Shown one piece after another: positions 17,968 to 28,100 of a stretch of 56,572 nt of DNA. Under the pieces are notes generated by a model that was not told the origin of the DNA, searched no databases, and was given only the letters and a program-made list of their open reading frames with translations. Every line of letters starts with the position of its first letter. Position 1 is the first letter of the stretch. The stretch is from Steroidobacteraceae bacterium (GTDB taxonomy: Bacteria; Pseudomonadota; Gammaproteobacteria; Steroidobacterales; Steroidobacteraceae): assembly GCA_019634895.1 (NCBI GenBank), contig JAHCAM010000016.1:1-56572 (forward strand), written 5' to 3'. The translations under genes were made by a program, and so were the position numbers.

Positions 17968-19772
17968 CCGCGACGGCCGGCGACCCAGCGCTGCACTTCC
18001 GATTCCAGCACGGTCAGCGGCACCGCGCCGGTGCGCAGCACCAGGTCGTGGAATTCGCGGATGTCGAAACGCTCGCCGAGCGCCGCCGCCGCGCGCTCGC
18101 GCAGCTTGACGATCCTGAGCATCCCGATCATGTAGGAGGTCGCCTGCCCGGGGTTCAGGATGTAGCGCTCGGTCGCGCGGATCGCCGCGTCCTCGCCGGT
18201 CGGGCTGTTGTCCACGTGGTAGGCGATGGTCTGCGCGCGCGTCCAGCGCCTGGCGTGCAGGCCGGTGTCCACCACGAGCCGCACGGCGCGGTGCAGCTCG
18301 AGCGCGAGGCGGCCGAACTCGGAGTAGGGATCGGAGTAGAAGCCGAGCTCCTTGCCGAGCCGCTCGCTGTAGAGGCCCCAGCCCTCGGAGTAGGCGCTGT
18401 AGCCGCCGAGCCGGCGGAAGCGCGGCAGCGACTCCTCCTCGGTCGCGATCGCGATCTGCATGTGGTGGCCCGGGATCGCCTCGTGATAGACCAGCGCCTC
18501 CAGCTCGTAACTCGGCATCTCCTTCATGTTCGACAGGTTGCCGTAGAACACGCCCGGGCGCGTGCCGTCGAGCGAGGGGCGCTGGTAGAACGCCTTGCCC
18601 GCGGACTTCTCGCGGAACGGCTCGACCGCCTTCACCACGACCTCCGTCCTCGGCAGCGTGACGAACAGCTGCGGCAGCTTCGCGCGCATGCCGGCGATGT
18701 AGCGGTTGGCGTCCGCCAGCCAGGCCGCGCGGCCGTCGTCGGTATCGGCGTAATAGAACTGCGGGTCGGTGCGCATGAACTCGAAGAACGCGGCCAGGTC
18801 GCCCTCGAATCCCACCTGCTTCATGACGCCGCGCATGGCCTCGTGGATGCGCGCCACCTCGCGCAGGCCGGTCTGGTGGATCTCGTCGGCCGTCAGCTTC
18901 GTGGTGGTGAAGTTCTCGAGCAGGTAGTCGTAGTACGCGGCGCCGTCCGGCAGCTTCCAGACGCCATCCTCCCCGGTCGCCTGCTTTTCCGTCTCCCTTG
19001 CCCAGGCGATCACGGCGTCCCAGGCCGGGCGCACGGAGGTCAGGAGTGCGCGCTCGGCGCGCGCCAGCAGCGATTCGCGCTGCGCCTCGTCGATCGTGAG
19101 CGCTCCGACCTTGGCGCGGAAGTCCGCGAGCAGCGGACTGTCCGCGGGGCCGTCGTCGAACGGCCGGCCGCGGATGATGTTGCCGGCGTCCTCGACCACG
19201 TAGGCGAACACGAACTTCGGCGGCAGGATGCCCGCCTTCGCCGCGGCGGTCGCCCGCTCGAGCTGCTGCTCCATCAGCGTGCGCAGGCCTTCGAGCCGGC
19301 GCAGGTATGCGATCGCATCGGCTTCGGTTTCGACGCGGTGCGAGTTGATCAGGAAGGCCGGCAGCCCGACGTGGGCGCCGTTCTTGTCGAAGCGGTAGTT
19401 GTGGTTGCGCCAGCGATGGCGCGCGATGCGCCGCTCCTCGGCGAGCTCGAAGACCTGCCACGACAGGCGCGTGGCGTCGTCGAGTTCCGCGGGGTCGATG
19501 GCGCGCAGTTCGCGCAGGTGACGCTCGGCCATCGCCAGGCGTTCCGCGTCGCCCTTCTCGGTCGCATCCCCCCAGCGGTCGTAGCCGATGCGCAGGCCCA
19601 GGCTGGTCGCGAGGGCCGGCTCGAGCTGGATCCGCTCGTCGAGGGCGCGCTCGAAGAAGGCCCGGGCCGCGGCATTCGGGTCGGCCGCCGGTTCCTGGGC
19701 GTGGGCGCAGAGAGTGGCTGCGGCCGCCACTGCCGCGAGGGTGGCTCGAATCATGGTTTTCGTGCCGTGCAT
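17964..19772 (-). CDS. Secreted DUF885 zinc-peptidase-like protein
   Basis: 602 residues from ATG 19772 (or 596 from ATG 19754). A signal peptide ends near AHAQ. DUF885 proteins are M32-like gluzincins: the motif HEAIPGHH is at about 430-437, followed by a conserved YSEGWGLYSE block that contains the third ligand region, and HVDNSPTGE further on. Likely a periplasmic metallopeptidase with unknown substrate. First gene of the DUF885 - MBL - amidotransferase operon, divergent from the TlpA-like lipoprotein gene. Confidence 0.9.
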   Translation of the reverse strand: MHGTKTMIRATLAAVAAAATLCAHAQEPAADPNAAARAFFERALDERIQLEPALATSLGLRIGYDRWGDATEKGDAERLAMAERHLRELRAIDPAELDDATRLSWQVFELAEERRIARHRWRNHNYRFDKNGAHVGLPAFLINSHRVETEADAIAYLRRLEGLRTLMEQQLERATAAAKAGILPPKFVFAYVVEDAGNIIRGRPFDDGPADSPLLADFRAKVGALTIDEAQRESLLARAERALLTSVRPAWDAVIAWARETEKQATGEDGVWKLPDGAAYYDYLLENFTTTKLTADEIHQTGLREVARIHEAMRGVMKQVGFEGDLAAFFEFMRTDPQFYYADTDDGRAAWLADANRYIAGMRAKLPQLFVTLPRTEVVVKAVEPFREKSAGKAFYQRPSLDGTRPGVFYGNLSNMKEMPSYELEALVYHEAIPGHHMQIAIATEEESLPRFRRLGGYSAYSEGWGLYSERLGKELGFYSDPYSEFGRLALELHRAVRLVVDTGLHARRWTRAQTIAYHVDNSPTGEDAAIRATERYILNPGQATSYMIGMLRIVKLRERAAAALGERFDIREFHDLVLRTGAVPLTVLESEVQRWVAGRRG

Positions 19773-19786
19773 GGATGGGCGGTCAG

Positions 19787-19792
19787 TATAAT
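19787..19792 (+). promoter_or_regulatory. Consensus -10 (TATAAT) predicting a leaderless GTG mRNA
   Basis: A perfect TATAAT ends seven bases before the GTG start at 19800, so transcription would begin at or next to the start codon. There is no Shine-Dalgarno sequence. No convincing -35 is seen 17 bases upstream. Confidence 0.5.
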
Positions 19793-19799
19793 CCGGGCG

Positions 19800-21068
19800 G
19801 TGAGCGCCATCGAAATACCGCGCACGCCGCGCGTCGCAGCGGCGCTCGTGCTGCTGTGCGGCGCGCTGCTGCTGTCCTGCGACCGCGCGGCCACCCGGGC
19901 CGGCGCCCCGCCGCTGGGCAGCTACCGCGGCGTGCTCTCGGTCGCCGGCGGCGACCTGCCCTTCGGCCTCGAACTCACGCGCGAGAACGGCGCGATCGTC
20001 GCCTACCTGGTCAACGGCCCGGAGCGCGCGCGGGCGCCGGACGTGCGCCTGCAGGGCGACCGCCTCGAGATCCGCATGCCGGGCTACCCGCACAAGCTCG
20101 AGGCGCGGTTCAGGGACGCGCGCTTCGAGGGACACGTCAACTTCCTGCGCCCGCGCGGCGTGGTCCGCACCGTGCGCTTCGTCGGCATGCCGGGCCAGGA
20201 CTGGCGCTTCTTCCCGAAGCCCGATGCCGCGCCGGTGGATTTCTCCGGGCGCTGGGCGATCACCTTCCGCGACGATGGTGGCAATGAGCGCGCCGCGATC
20301 ATGGAACTGACGCAGCAGGGCCACGTCGTGCAGGGCACGGTGATGCGGCCCTCGGGCGACGACCGCTACCTCGCGGGCGAGGCGCGCGGCGACACGCTGT
20401 TCCTGTCGCGCTTCGACGGCGGCAGCGCCTACCTCTACCTCGCGCGGCTCGGCGCCGACGGCACGCTCGCGGGCGACTTCCATACGCAGGGCGGCGCGCA
20501 CGACACCTGGACCGCGCGCCGCGACGCGGATGCGAAGCTGCCCGATGCCGGCACGCTCGCGGGGCTCAAGCCCGGTTTTGAGCGAATCGGGTTCACGTTC
20601 CCGGACCTCGACGGCAGCCCGCATGCCTTCCCGTCAGCGCGCCACGCAGGCAAGGTCGTGCTGATCACGATCGGCGGCAGCTGGTGCCCGAACTGCCACG
20701 ACGAGGCCGTGTTCCTGCGCGACCTGCTGGCGACGCGGCGCGCCCAGGGGCTGGAGGTGATCCAGCTCATGTTCGAGTACACGCCGGACTTCGCGAGCGC
20801 CGCCTCCGCCGCGCGCGCCTTCGTGCAGAAGTTCGACATCGACTATCCGGTGCTCATCGCCGGCACCACGACCGACGACGACGTGCTGAAGAAGCTGCCG
20901 CAGCTTGCGGCGTTCCGCGCCTACCCGACGCTGATCGCGGTCGACCGCAAGGGCGTGGTGCGCGCGGTGCACACCGGCTTCAACGGCCCCGCCACCGGGG
21001 AGCACCATGCGGCGCAGAACCGCGAGCTCACGGCGCTGGTGGACGGACTGCTCGGCGAGCGCAGCTGA
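19800..21068 (+). CDS. TlpA-like thioredoxin-domain lipoprotein
   Basis: 422 residues. A lipoprotein signal ends in the lipobox LLLSC with C27 as the lipidated residue. Residues about 40-260 form a beta-rich domain of unknown family. From about 270 there is an AhpC-TSA/TlpA thioredoxin fold with the CPNC active site (C296, C299) and a conserved cis-Pro region AYPTLIAVDRKG. Probably an envelope thiol-disulfide reductase, perhaps for cytochrome or periplasmic protein maturation. GTG 19800 is the start; GTG 19767 in frame is an alternative. The dehydrogenase gene follows 17 bases on. Confidence 0.85.
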   Translation: MSAIEIPRTPRVAAALVLLCGALLLSCDRAATRAGAPPLGSYRGVLSVAGGDLPFGLELTRENGAIVAYLVNGPERARAPDVRLQGDRLEIRMPGYPHKLEARFRDARFEGHVNFLRPRGVVRTVRFVGMPGQDWRFFPKPDAAPVDFSGRWAITFRDDGGNERAAIMELTQQGHVVQGTVMRPSGDDRYLAGEARGDTLFLSRFDGGSAYLYLARLGADGTLAGDFHTQGGAHDTWTARRDADAKLPDAGTLAGLKPGFERIGFTFPDLDGSPHAFPSARHAGKVVLITIGGSWCPNCHDEAVFLRDLLATRRAQGLEVIQLMFEYTPDFASAASAARAFVQKFDIDYPVLIAGTTTDDDVLKKLPQLAAFRAYPTLIAVDRKGVVRAVHTGFNGPATGEHHAAQNRELTALVDGLLGERS

Positions 21069-21085
21069 GGGCCGGCGCCGCGGCC

Positions 21086-22039
21086 ATGCGCGCAGTATTC
21101 CTCGACTTTGGCACGGTCAGCAGCGGCGACCTCGACACCGGGCCGCTCGAACGGGTCCTGCCCGGGGTCGTGCTGCACGAGCAGACCGCGAACGCGCAGG
21201 TCGCCGCGCGCCTCGCCGGATTCGGCGTCGCCCTCGCCAACAAGTGCGTCTTCGACCGCCCGGCGATCGCGGCCAACCCGCAGCTGCGGCTGATCGCGCT
21301 GACGGCGACCGGTGTGGACAACGTGGACATGGCCGCCGCGCGCGAAGCCGGCGTCGCGGTCTGCAACCTGCGCGACTACTGCACGCCCTCGGTCGTGCAG
21401 CACGTCTTCGCCATGCTGCTCGCACTCACGCACCGGCTCGCGGACTACCAGGCGCTGGTGCGCGCCGGCGGCTGGCAGCAGGCCGGCCGGTTCTCGGTGT
21501 TCGACTACCCGATGCGCGAACTGGCGGGCCGCAGGATGGGCATCGTCGGCTTCGGCGCGCTGGGCCGCGCGGTCGCGCGCGTCGCGGAGTCCTTCGGCAT
21601 GCAGGTGCTGCTCGCCAACCGTCCGGGCACGGCACTCGCCGACGGGCGCCACGACCTCGACGGATTGCTGCCGACGCTCGACGTGCTGTCGCTGCACTGC
21701 CCGCTGACGCCGGCGACGCGCGGGCTCGTGAGCCGCGAGCGCCTGGCGCGCATGAAGCCGGACGCCGTGCTGGTCAATACCGCGCGCGGCGCGCTGGTGG
21801 ACGCCGCGGCGCTCGCCGCAGCCTTGCGGGCCGGCCGGCTCGGCGGCGCCGGGATCGACGTGCTCGAGCGGGAACCGCCGCCTGCCGACCATCCGCTGCT
21901 CGACCCGGCGATCCCGAACCTGATCGTCACCCCGCACGTGGCCTGGGCCGCGCGCGAGGCGCGCCAGCGCTGCCTCGACGAGCTCGCGCTCAACGTCGAG
22001 TCGTTCCTCGCCGGCGGGCAGCGCAACCGCGTGCTCTGA
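21086..22039 (+). CDS. D-2-hydroxyacid dehydrogenase (glycerate/hydroxypyruvate type)
   Basis: 317 residues. NAD-binding fingerprint G155-F-G157-x2-G160, and the catalytic trio R234 (NTARG), E263 (DVLEREP) and H284 (TPHVAW). The active-site loop TATGVDNVD is the one seen in HprA/glycerate dehydrogenase-like enzymes, which reduce hydroxypyruvate or glyoxylate. It follows the TlpA-like lipoprotein gene and probably shares its mRNA, although no functional link is evident. Confidence 0.92.
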   Translation: MRAVFLDFGTVSSGDLDTGPLERVLPGVVLHEQTANAQVAARLAGFGVALANKCVFDRPAIAANPQLRLIALTATGVDNVDMAAAREAGVAVCNLRDYCTPSVVQHVFAMLLALTHRLADYQALVRAGGWQQAGRFSVFDYPMRELAGRRMGIVGFGALGRAVARVAESFGMQVLLANRPGTALADGRHDLDGLLPTLDVLSLHCPLTPATRGLVSRERLARMKPDAVLVNTARGALVDAAALAAALRAGRLGGAGIDVLEREPPPADHPLLDPAIPNLIVTPHVAWAAREARQRCLDELALNVESFLAGGQRNRVL

Positions 22040-22076
22040 CCCCAAGCAATTGATTTATAAGACGCTTATCTAATTA

Positions 22077-22091
22077 TTGACACTGTGTCAA
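22077..22091. promoter_or_regulatory. Palindromic operator-like site upstream of tetR
   Basis: TTGACAC-T-GTGTCAA is a perfect palindrome of 7-bp arms around one base, followed by TGCC. A possible -10, TCTAAT (22069-22074), would put transcription start inside the palindrome, a classical autorepression position. A similar sequence precedes the efflux genes at 22774. Confidence 0.7.
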
Positions 22092-22111
22092 TGCCGGCTC
22101 AGAATCGGCCC

Positions 22112-22756
22112 ATGTCCTACGCCGCCGTTCGCCGTGAAGAGGAAAAGGAGCGCCGCCGCGCCGAGATCGTGGATGCGGCCGAGCAGCTCTACGCCGAGGT
22201 CGGCTGGGACGCCGTCACGATGGAGAACGTGGCCAGGACCGCCCGCCTCTCTCGCGCGCTGATCTACGTCTATTTCCGCGACAAGGGCGACCTGCTGCAC
22301 GCGATCACCGAGCGCGCGCTGCTCGAGCTGCGCGAGCGCTTCGTCGAGGCCGCCGCGGGCCACGCGCTGGGCCTCGACAAGGTGCAGGCCATCGGCCGCG
22401 CCTATGTGCTGTTCCAGCAGGAGAAACCCTACCGGTTCGATGCCTGCAGCCGCTTCCACGCGCACCAGGCCGATGCCGGCGAGCCGACCGAAGCGGCCTG
22501 TGCGGTCGCCGGCGACGCCGTGATCGCGGTGATCGTCAAGGCGCTGCTCGAAGGCCAGGCCGACGGCTCCATCCGCAAGGACATCGGCGGCCCGGCGCAG
22601 GTCTGCGTGATGCTCTGGGCGTTCACCCACGGCCTGATCCAGGTCGGCAACAACAAGAAGCAGGAGATCGCGCGCCTCGGCATCGAGGTCTCGCAGCTGA
22701 TGGAAGGCTCGTTCTCGATGCTGCGCTACATGCTGGCCGCGCAGCCCGGGCGCTGA
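22112..22756 (+). CDS. TetR-family transcriptional regulator
   Basis: 214 residues from ATG 22112 (ATG 22091 and GTG 22085 are in frame). The N-terminal helix-turn-helix is typical: EIVDAAEQLYAEVGWDAV then TMENVARTARLSRALIYVYFRDKGDLLHAI. The C-terminal ligand-binding half includes an unusually Cys/His-containing stretch DACSRFHAHQ. It sits directly before the tripartite RND efflux genes, so it most likely represses them and itself. A palindrome lies 20 bases upstream of the chosen start. Confidence 0.93.
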   Translation: MSYAAVRREEEKERRRAEIVDAAEQLYAEVGWDAVTMENVARTARLSRALIYVYFRDKGDLLHAITERALLELRERFVEAAAGHALGLDKVQAIGRAYVLFQQEKPYRFDACSRFHAHQADAGEPTEAACAVAGDAVIAVIVKALLEGQADGSIRKDIGGPAQVCVMLWAFTHGLIQVGNNKKQEIARLGIEVSQLMEGSFSMLRYMLAAQPGR

Positions 22757-22763
22757 TTTTTTT
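22739..22763 (+). terminator. Possible terminator after tetR
   Basis: A short GCGC/GCGC stem overlapping the tetR stop is followed by seven T residues (22757-22763), a striking T-run for this genome. The stem is short, so termination may be partial and allow some read-through into the efflux genes. Confidence 0.4.
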
Positions 22764-22773
22764 GGCCTTGGAT

Positions 22774-22788
22774 TTGACACATGTCTAA
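22774..22788. promoter_or_regulatory. Second operator-like site at the start of the efflux operon
   Basis: TTGACAC-A-TGTC-T-AA followed by TGCC shares the blocks TTGACAC, TGTC and AATGCC with the site at 22077, in the same order and total length. It overlaps the ATG (22781) of the TolC-like gene. It is less symmetric than the first site. Confidence 0.55.
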
Positions 22789-24127
22789 TGCCTCGACAAC
22801 TGCACATCCCGGAGCCGCGCTGGCACTGGCGGCACTGTTGCTCGCGGCCCCGGCGCAGGCGGACATGCCCGCCGTGCAGCGCGTGAGCGAAGCGCTGGTT
22901 GCCGAGGCGCTCGAATCCAATCTCGGCCTCGCCGCCAATGCCGCAACCGTGCAGCAGAAACAGGCGGCGCTCGACGCGGTGCGTGCCGAGTACCTGCCGC
23001 AGCTCGACCTGCAGCTGCGCTACTCCGAAGCCGACGGCGGGCGCCGCATCGAGGTTCCCGCGCTCGGCCTCGACTTCCGCTTCCTGCGCGAACGCGAGCA
23101 GGACTCGGTGCTGCGCCTGACGCAGCCGCTCTACGATGCGCGCCTCGCCGCGGAGCGCGCGGGCGCCGCGCACGGCTTCGACGCCGCCCGCCATGGGTTC
23201 GCCGCCTACCGGGCGGCGCTGGCACGCGACGTGCGCCAGGCCTACTACCGCTGGCTGGCCGCGCGCGAGGCGATCGGCGTGCTGGAGGCGACCGCGGCGC
23301 TGGCGCGGGAGAACGAGCGCGTCAACGACAGCCTGCACCGCAACGGCAAGGTGACCCGTGACCTGCTGCTGCGCGCCGAGGCCGAGCGCCTGCAGGTCGA
23401 GCAGCAGCTGCTGCGCGCCCGCGCGACCGAGTCGCTGGCGCGCCGCTACCTGAACCTGCTGTGCAATGCGCCGCTCGAGCGCGAGCCCGAAGCGGCCGTG
23501 GTCGGCGACGGCGACCTGCCGCTGCTCGCTGCCGCAATTCCGGTGCGCAACGGCGCACGCCTCGAGGGAGCGGCGCTTGCCTCGCGCGCGGAGCTGCGCC
23601 AGCTCGACGCCGGCATCGCCGCCGCCGGCGCTTCCGAGCGCGCCGCGCAGGCGGCCTTCCGGCCGCAGCTCGCTCTCGCCGTGGATGCCGGCACCCAGGG
23701 CGCGGACTGGGGCTACGACGACCACGACCCCTACGTGATCGCCTCGCTGGTCGTGCGCTTCAACCTCTTCAACGGCGGCGGCGACCGCGCGGCGCTGCGC
23801 GGGGCCCGCGCGAAGGGCGCGGAACTCGCCGCCGCGCGCGCCTACGCCGAGAGCCGGATCCGCATCGAGGTGCAGGAGGCCCTGACCGATCTCGAGGTCG
23901 CCGAGGCTTCGCTCGCGACCGCCGCCCGGCGCGTCGAGGCGGCAACCGCCGCCTACGAGATCGTCGCGAAGAAGCGCGACCTCGGGCAGGTGTCGCCGGC
24001 CGAGTACCTGGACGCGCAGCGCGCGCTGACCGAGGCGCGCCTGAACGGCAATGTCACGCGCTACGAGACCCTGGGTGCCCTTGCCCAGGTCGAGTACGCG
24101 ATCGGCGGCATGGAGTCGCAGCCATGA
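22781..24127 (+). CDS. TolC-family outer membrane efflux protein
   Basis: 448 residues. A signal peptide (ends APAQAD) is followed by the twofold helical repeat of outer membrane efflux proteins, with recognisable LRLTQPLYD and VVRFNLFNGGGDRAALRGA segments at equivalent positions of the two halves. It forms the outer membrane duct for the downstream adaptor and pump. There is no ribosome binding site before ATG 22781, and the operator-like site overlaps the start. Its stop overlaps the adaptor gene start (ATGA). Confidence 0.92.
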   Translation: MSNASTTAHPGAALALAALLLAAPAQADMPAVQRVSEALVAEALESNLGLAANAATVQQKQAALDAVRAEYLPQLDLQLRYSEADGGRRIEVPALGLDFRFLREREQDSVLRLTQPLYDARLAAERAGAAHGFDAARHGFAAYRAALARDVRQAYYRWLAAREAIGVLEATAALARENERVNDSLHRNGKVTRDLLLRAEAERLQVEQQLLRARATESLARRYLNLLCNAPLEREPEAAVVGDGDLPLLAAAIPVRNGARLEGAALASRAELRQLDAGIAAAGASERAAQAAFRPQLALAVDAGTQGADWGYDDHDPYVIASLVVRFNLFNGGGDRAALRGARAKGAELAAARAYAESRIRIEVQEALTDLEVAEASLATAARRVEAATAAYEIVAKKRDLGQVSPAEYLDAQRALTEARLNGNVTRYETLGALAQVEYAIGGMESQP

Positions 24128-25161
24128 ACAGGCACACGTTCACCGCATTCACCGCGGCGCTGGCACTCGCCGGCTGCGGCAACGGCCAGCAGCCCGCCCC
24201 CGTGAAGGCGGCGTCCCCGGTGCGCGTCGCCGTGGTCGAGACGGCCCCGGCGACCGAATCGCTGCGTGCGGTCGGCGTGGTGGCGCCGGCTGACGAGGTC
24301 CGCCTGTCGTTCAAGACCGGCGGCGTAGTGCGGTCCATCGAGGTGCAGCAGGGCGAGCGGGTGCGCGCCGGCCAGCTGCTGGCGACCCTGATGCAGGACG
24401 AAGTCGCGGCGGCGGTCTCGCAGGCGCGCGCGGTCGCCGAAAAGGCGGCGCGCGACCTCGAGCGCGGGCAGGCGCTGCTGGCCGACGAGGTCGCGACGCG
24501 CGAACAGGTCGAGGACCTGGCGACGGCGAATGCGGTCGCCGCGGCGCAGCTGCGCGCGGCGCTCTTCAACGCGCGGCACTCGCGCATCGAGGCGCCGGCC
24601 GACGGGGTCGTGCTGCGCCGGCTCGCCGAGCCCGACGAACTGGTGGCCGCCGGGCAGCCGGTGCTGGTCGTGGGCAACACCGGCAGCGGCTGGATCGTGC
24701 GCGCGGCGCTGTCGGATCGCGACGTCGTGCGGGTGCAGGAGGGCCAGGCCGCCGAGGTCACGCTGGACGCCTTTCCCGGCCGGCGCTTCACCGCGCGCGT
24801 GACCGAGATCGCGGCGGCGGCCGATCCGCAGACCGGCACCTATGAAATGAAGCTCGCCGTGGATCCCGCGGGCGCCCGCTTCGTGCAGGGACTGGTGGCG
24901 AAGGCCGTGATCGCGGACGACGACGCCGAGAGCGTCGCGGTGGTGCCGGTCAGCTCGCTGCTCGAAGCCGACGGCAGCGAAGCGACCGTGTTCGTGGTCG
25001 CCGAGGGCGGGGTCGCGAAGAAGGTCGCGGTGCAGACCGGCCGCCTGCTCGGCGAACGCGTCGAGGTCCTGCGCGGCCTCGCGCCGGGCGAGCGCGTGGT
25101 GACGGAGGGCGCGGCCTGGCTCGACCATGACGACGCCGTCCGCGTGCTCGACGCGGGCTGA
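24124..25161 (+). CDS. RND efflux periplasmic adaptor (membrane fusion lipoprotein)
   Basis: 345 residues. The lipobox ALAGC places the lipidated cysteine at C18. The lipoyl-type half motif VRLSFKTGGVVRSIEVQQGERVRAGQLLATL, a short helical hairpin and the second half HSRIEAPADGVV are followed by beta-barrel and membrane-proximal domains. It bridges the inner membrane pump and the TolC-like duct. It overlaps the TolC gene by four bases and is nine bases from the pump gene. Confidence 0.94.
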   Translation: MNRHTFTAFTAALALAGCGNGQQPAPVKAASPVRVAVVETAPATESLRAVGVVAPADEVRLSFKTGGVVRSIEVQQGERVRAGQLLATLMQDEVAAAVSQARAVAEKAARDLERGQALLADEVATREQVEDLATANAVAAAQLRAALFNARHSRIEAPADGVVLRRLAEPDELVAAGQPVLVVGNTGSGWIVRAALSDRDVVRVQEGQAAEVTLDAFPGRRFTARVTEIAAAADPQTGTYEMKLAVDPAGARFVQGLVAKAVIADDDAESVAVVPVSSLLEADGSEATVFVVAEGGVAKKVAVQTGRLLGERVEVLRGLAPGERVVTEGAAWLDHDDAVRVLDAG

Positions 25162-25170
25162 GTCCTTGCC

Positions 25171-28100
25171 ATGAGCCTCTGGGCATTCTCGGTCCGGCGC
25201 TGGCAGTTCACGCTGGTCGTGTTCGCGCTGCTGATCGCGACCGGCCTGTGGGCGCTGTCCGCGATCCCGCGCGCCGAGGACCCGACGCTCAAGTTTCCCG
25301 GCTCGCTGGTCGTCGTGCACTTCCCGGGAGCGGATCCCGAGGACGTCGAGCGCCTGGTCGTGGACCCGATCGAGGACGCGCTCGCGGAACTCGAGGACGT
25401 CAAGCGCCTGAACAGCTCGGCGCAGGACGGCCTGGCGCTGATCGAGATCGAGTTCACCTACGGCAGCGATCCGGACCGCAAGTACGACGAGGTGATCCGC
25501 GAGGTCAACGCCGCGCGCGGCAGGCTGCCGGCCGACGTGTTCTCCATCGAGGTGCGCCAGTTCACGCCGGGCACCGTCAACATCGTGCAGCTCGCACTCG
25601 TCTCGCCGGACGCGGACTGGCGCGCGCTGCGCAAGCACGCCGAGGACCTCGAGGAGCTGATCGAGACCGCGCCGGGCGTGCGCCGCGCAGACACCTGGGC
25701 CTACCCGGACCCGGAAGTGCGGGTCGCGATCGACCTCGAGCGGCTCGCCGCCGCGCGCGTGACGCTCGGGCAGGTGATCGCCGCCGTGCAGGGCGAGAAC
25801 GCCAGCATCCCGGGCGGCGCCGTGGACGTCGGCCTGCGCCGCTACAACCTCAAGACCTCCGGCAGCTACCGCTCGCTCGGGCAGGTCGCCGACACCGTGG
25901 TGGCGGCGGCAGGCTCGCGCGTGGTGCGGCTGCGCGACGTCGCGGAGGTCGGCTGGAGCGCCGGCGAGGAGCGCTACACCGGGCGCTTCAACGGCACGCG
26001 CGCGGTGTTCGTCACCGCGAGCATGAAGGACAACCAGAACGTCTTCGACGTGCGCGACGCGATCTACGCGCGCCTGCCGCAGTTCGAGCAGGGCCTGCCG
26101 GCGAACGTGCGCCTCGAGCGCGGCTTCGACCAGTCGCGGAACGTGGACCGCCGCCTCTCGCGCCTGCAGTTCGACTTCACGATCGCGATCACGCTGGTGA
26201 TCCTGACGCTGCTGCCGCTCGGGCTGCGCGCCGCGGGCATCGTCATGATCTCGATCCCGCTGTCGCTGGCGATCGGGCTCGCGCTCATCTACCTGTTCGG
26301 GTTCTCGCTGAACCAGCTCTCGATCGCCGGCTTCGTGGTGGCGCTCGGCCTGCTGGTGGACGACTCGATCGTCGTGGTCGAGAACATCGCCCGCCACGTG
26401 CGCCAGGGCATGCCGCGCCTGCAGGCCGCGATCGCGGCGACCGACCAGATCTGGCTGGCGGTGCTCGGCTGCACCGTGACCCTGCTGCTCGCCTTCGTGC
26501 CGCTGCTGTTCCTGCCCGAGGGCGCCGGCGACTTCGTGCGCTCGCTGCCGGCCGCGGTGCTGTTCACGATCCTGGCGTCCTTCTTCGTGGCGCTGTCGAT
26601 CATTCCCTTCCTCGCCAGCAGGCTGCTGCGCGGGGGCACCCCGCGCGAGCCGCGCCAGCCGTGGCTGGCCGCGCTGCTGGCGCGCGGCCGCAGGGTGGTC
26701 GATCGCTCGGACGAGGTCGCGGACACGGTGCTCGGCCGGCTGATGGACGCGATCCACCGCTTCTACGGCCCGGCGCTGCGCTTCGGCCTGGCGCGGCCGA
26801 AACGCACGCTGGCCGCCGCGCTCGGCATCTTCGCGCTGTCGCTCGCGCTGGTGCCGCTGATCGGCTTCAGCCTGTTCCCGACCGCGGACATCCCGCAGTT
26901 CCGGGTGCGCATCGAGGCGCCGGACGGCGCCAGCCTGGCCGAGACCGACCGCGCGCTCACCTTCGTCGAGGAGCGCCTCGCGGCGGCCGAGGGCGTGCGC
27001 TGGTGGTTCTCGAACCTCGGCCAGGAAAATCCGCGCATCTACTACAACGTGCTGTCGCGCCAGTCCGCCGCCAACATCGCCGAGGTGTTCGCGGAGATCG
27101 AGGACTACAGCGCCGCGAAGGCCGCGCGCCTGCTCGACGGCCTGCGCGCGGAGTTCGCCGACTACCCGGCCGCCCGCATCAGCGTGCACCAGTTCGAGAA
27201 CGGCCCGCCGGTGGCGGCGCCGATCGAGATCCGCGTCATCGGCCCGGACCTCGGCACGCTGCGCCTGCTGGCCGCCGACGTCGAGCGCCTGATCGCCGCG
27301 GTGCCCGGCACGCGCGACGTGATGAACCCCATGCGGCTGCAGCGCACCGACCTCGACCTCGGCATCGACACCGAGAAGGCGGCGCTGTTCGGCGTGCCGG
27401 CGATCGAGGCCGACCGCACCGTGCGCCTCGCGGTCGCGGGACTCTCCGCCGGCCGCTTCCGCGAACCGGACGGCGACGAGTACGACATCATGCTGCGCCT
27501 GCCGATCGGCGCGCGCCCGACGCTGGACCTGCTGCAGTCGGTGCAGGTGTCCTCGGTGGCGGGCCGGCAGGTGCCGCTGGCGCAGATCACCGACCCGCGG
27601 TTCCGCAGCGCGCCGTCCGTCATCAAGCGCTACAACCGCGAGCGCGCGGTGTCGGTGACGGCCTGGCCGGCGACCGGCCACGCCACCGACGAGCTGACCC
27701 GGCAGGTGCTGTCGAAGCTGGACGCCATGGCCTGGCCGCCCGGCTACCGCTGGGTCGCGGCCGGCGAGATCGAGGCGCGCGAGGAGAGCTTCTCCGGGCT
27801 GGGCGTCGCGATGCTGGTGGCCGTGTTCGGGATCCTGGCGGTGCTGGTGCTGGAGTTCGGCAGCTTCCGCTCGATGCTGATCGTGTTCGGCGTGGTGCCG
27901 CTCGGCATCACCGGCGCCCTGGTCGCGCTGTGGCTGACCGGCTACACGCTGTCGTTCACCTCGCTGATCGGGATGATTGCCCTGGTCGGCATCGAGATCA
28001 AGAACTCGATCCTGCTGGTGGACTTCACCAACCGCCTGCGCGGGCAGGGCAAGGCGCTGGACGATGCGATCGCGGAAGCGGGCGAAGTGCGTTTCCTGCC

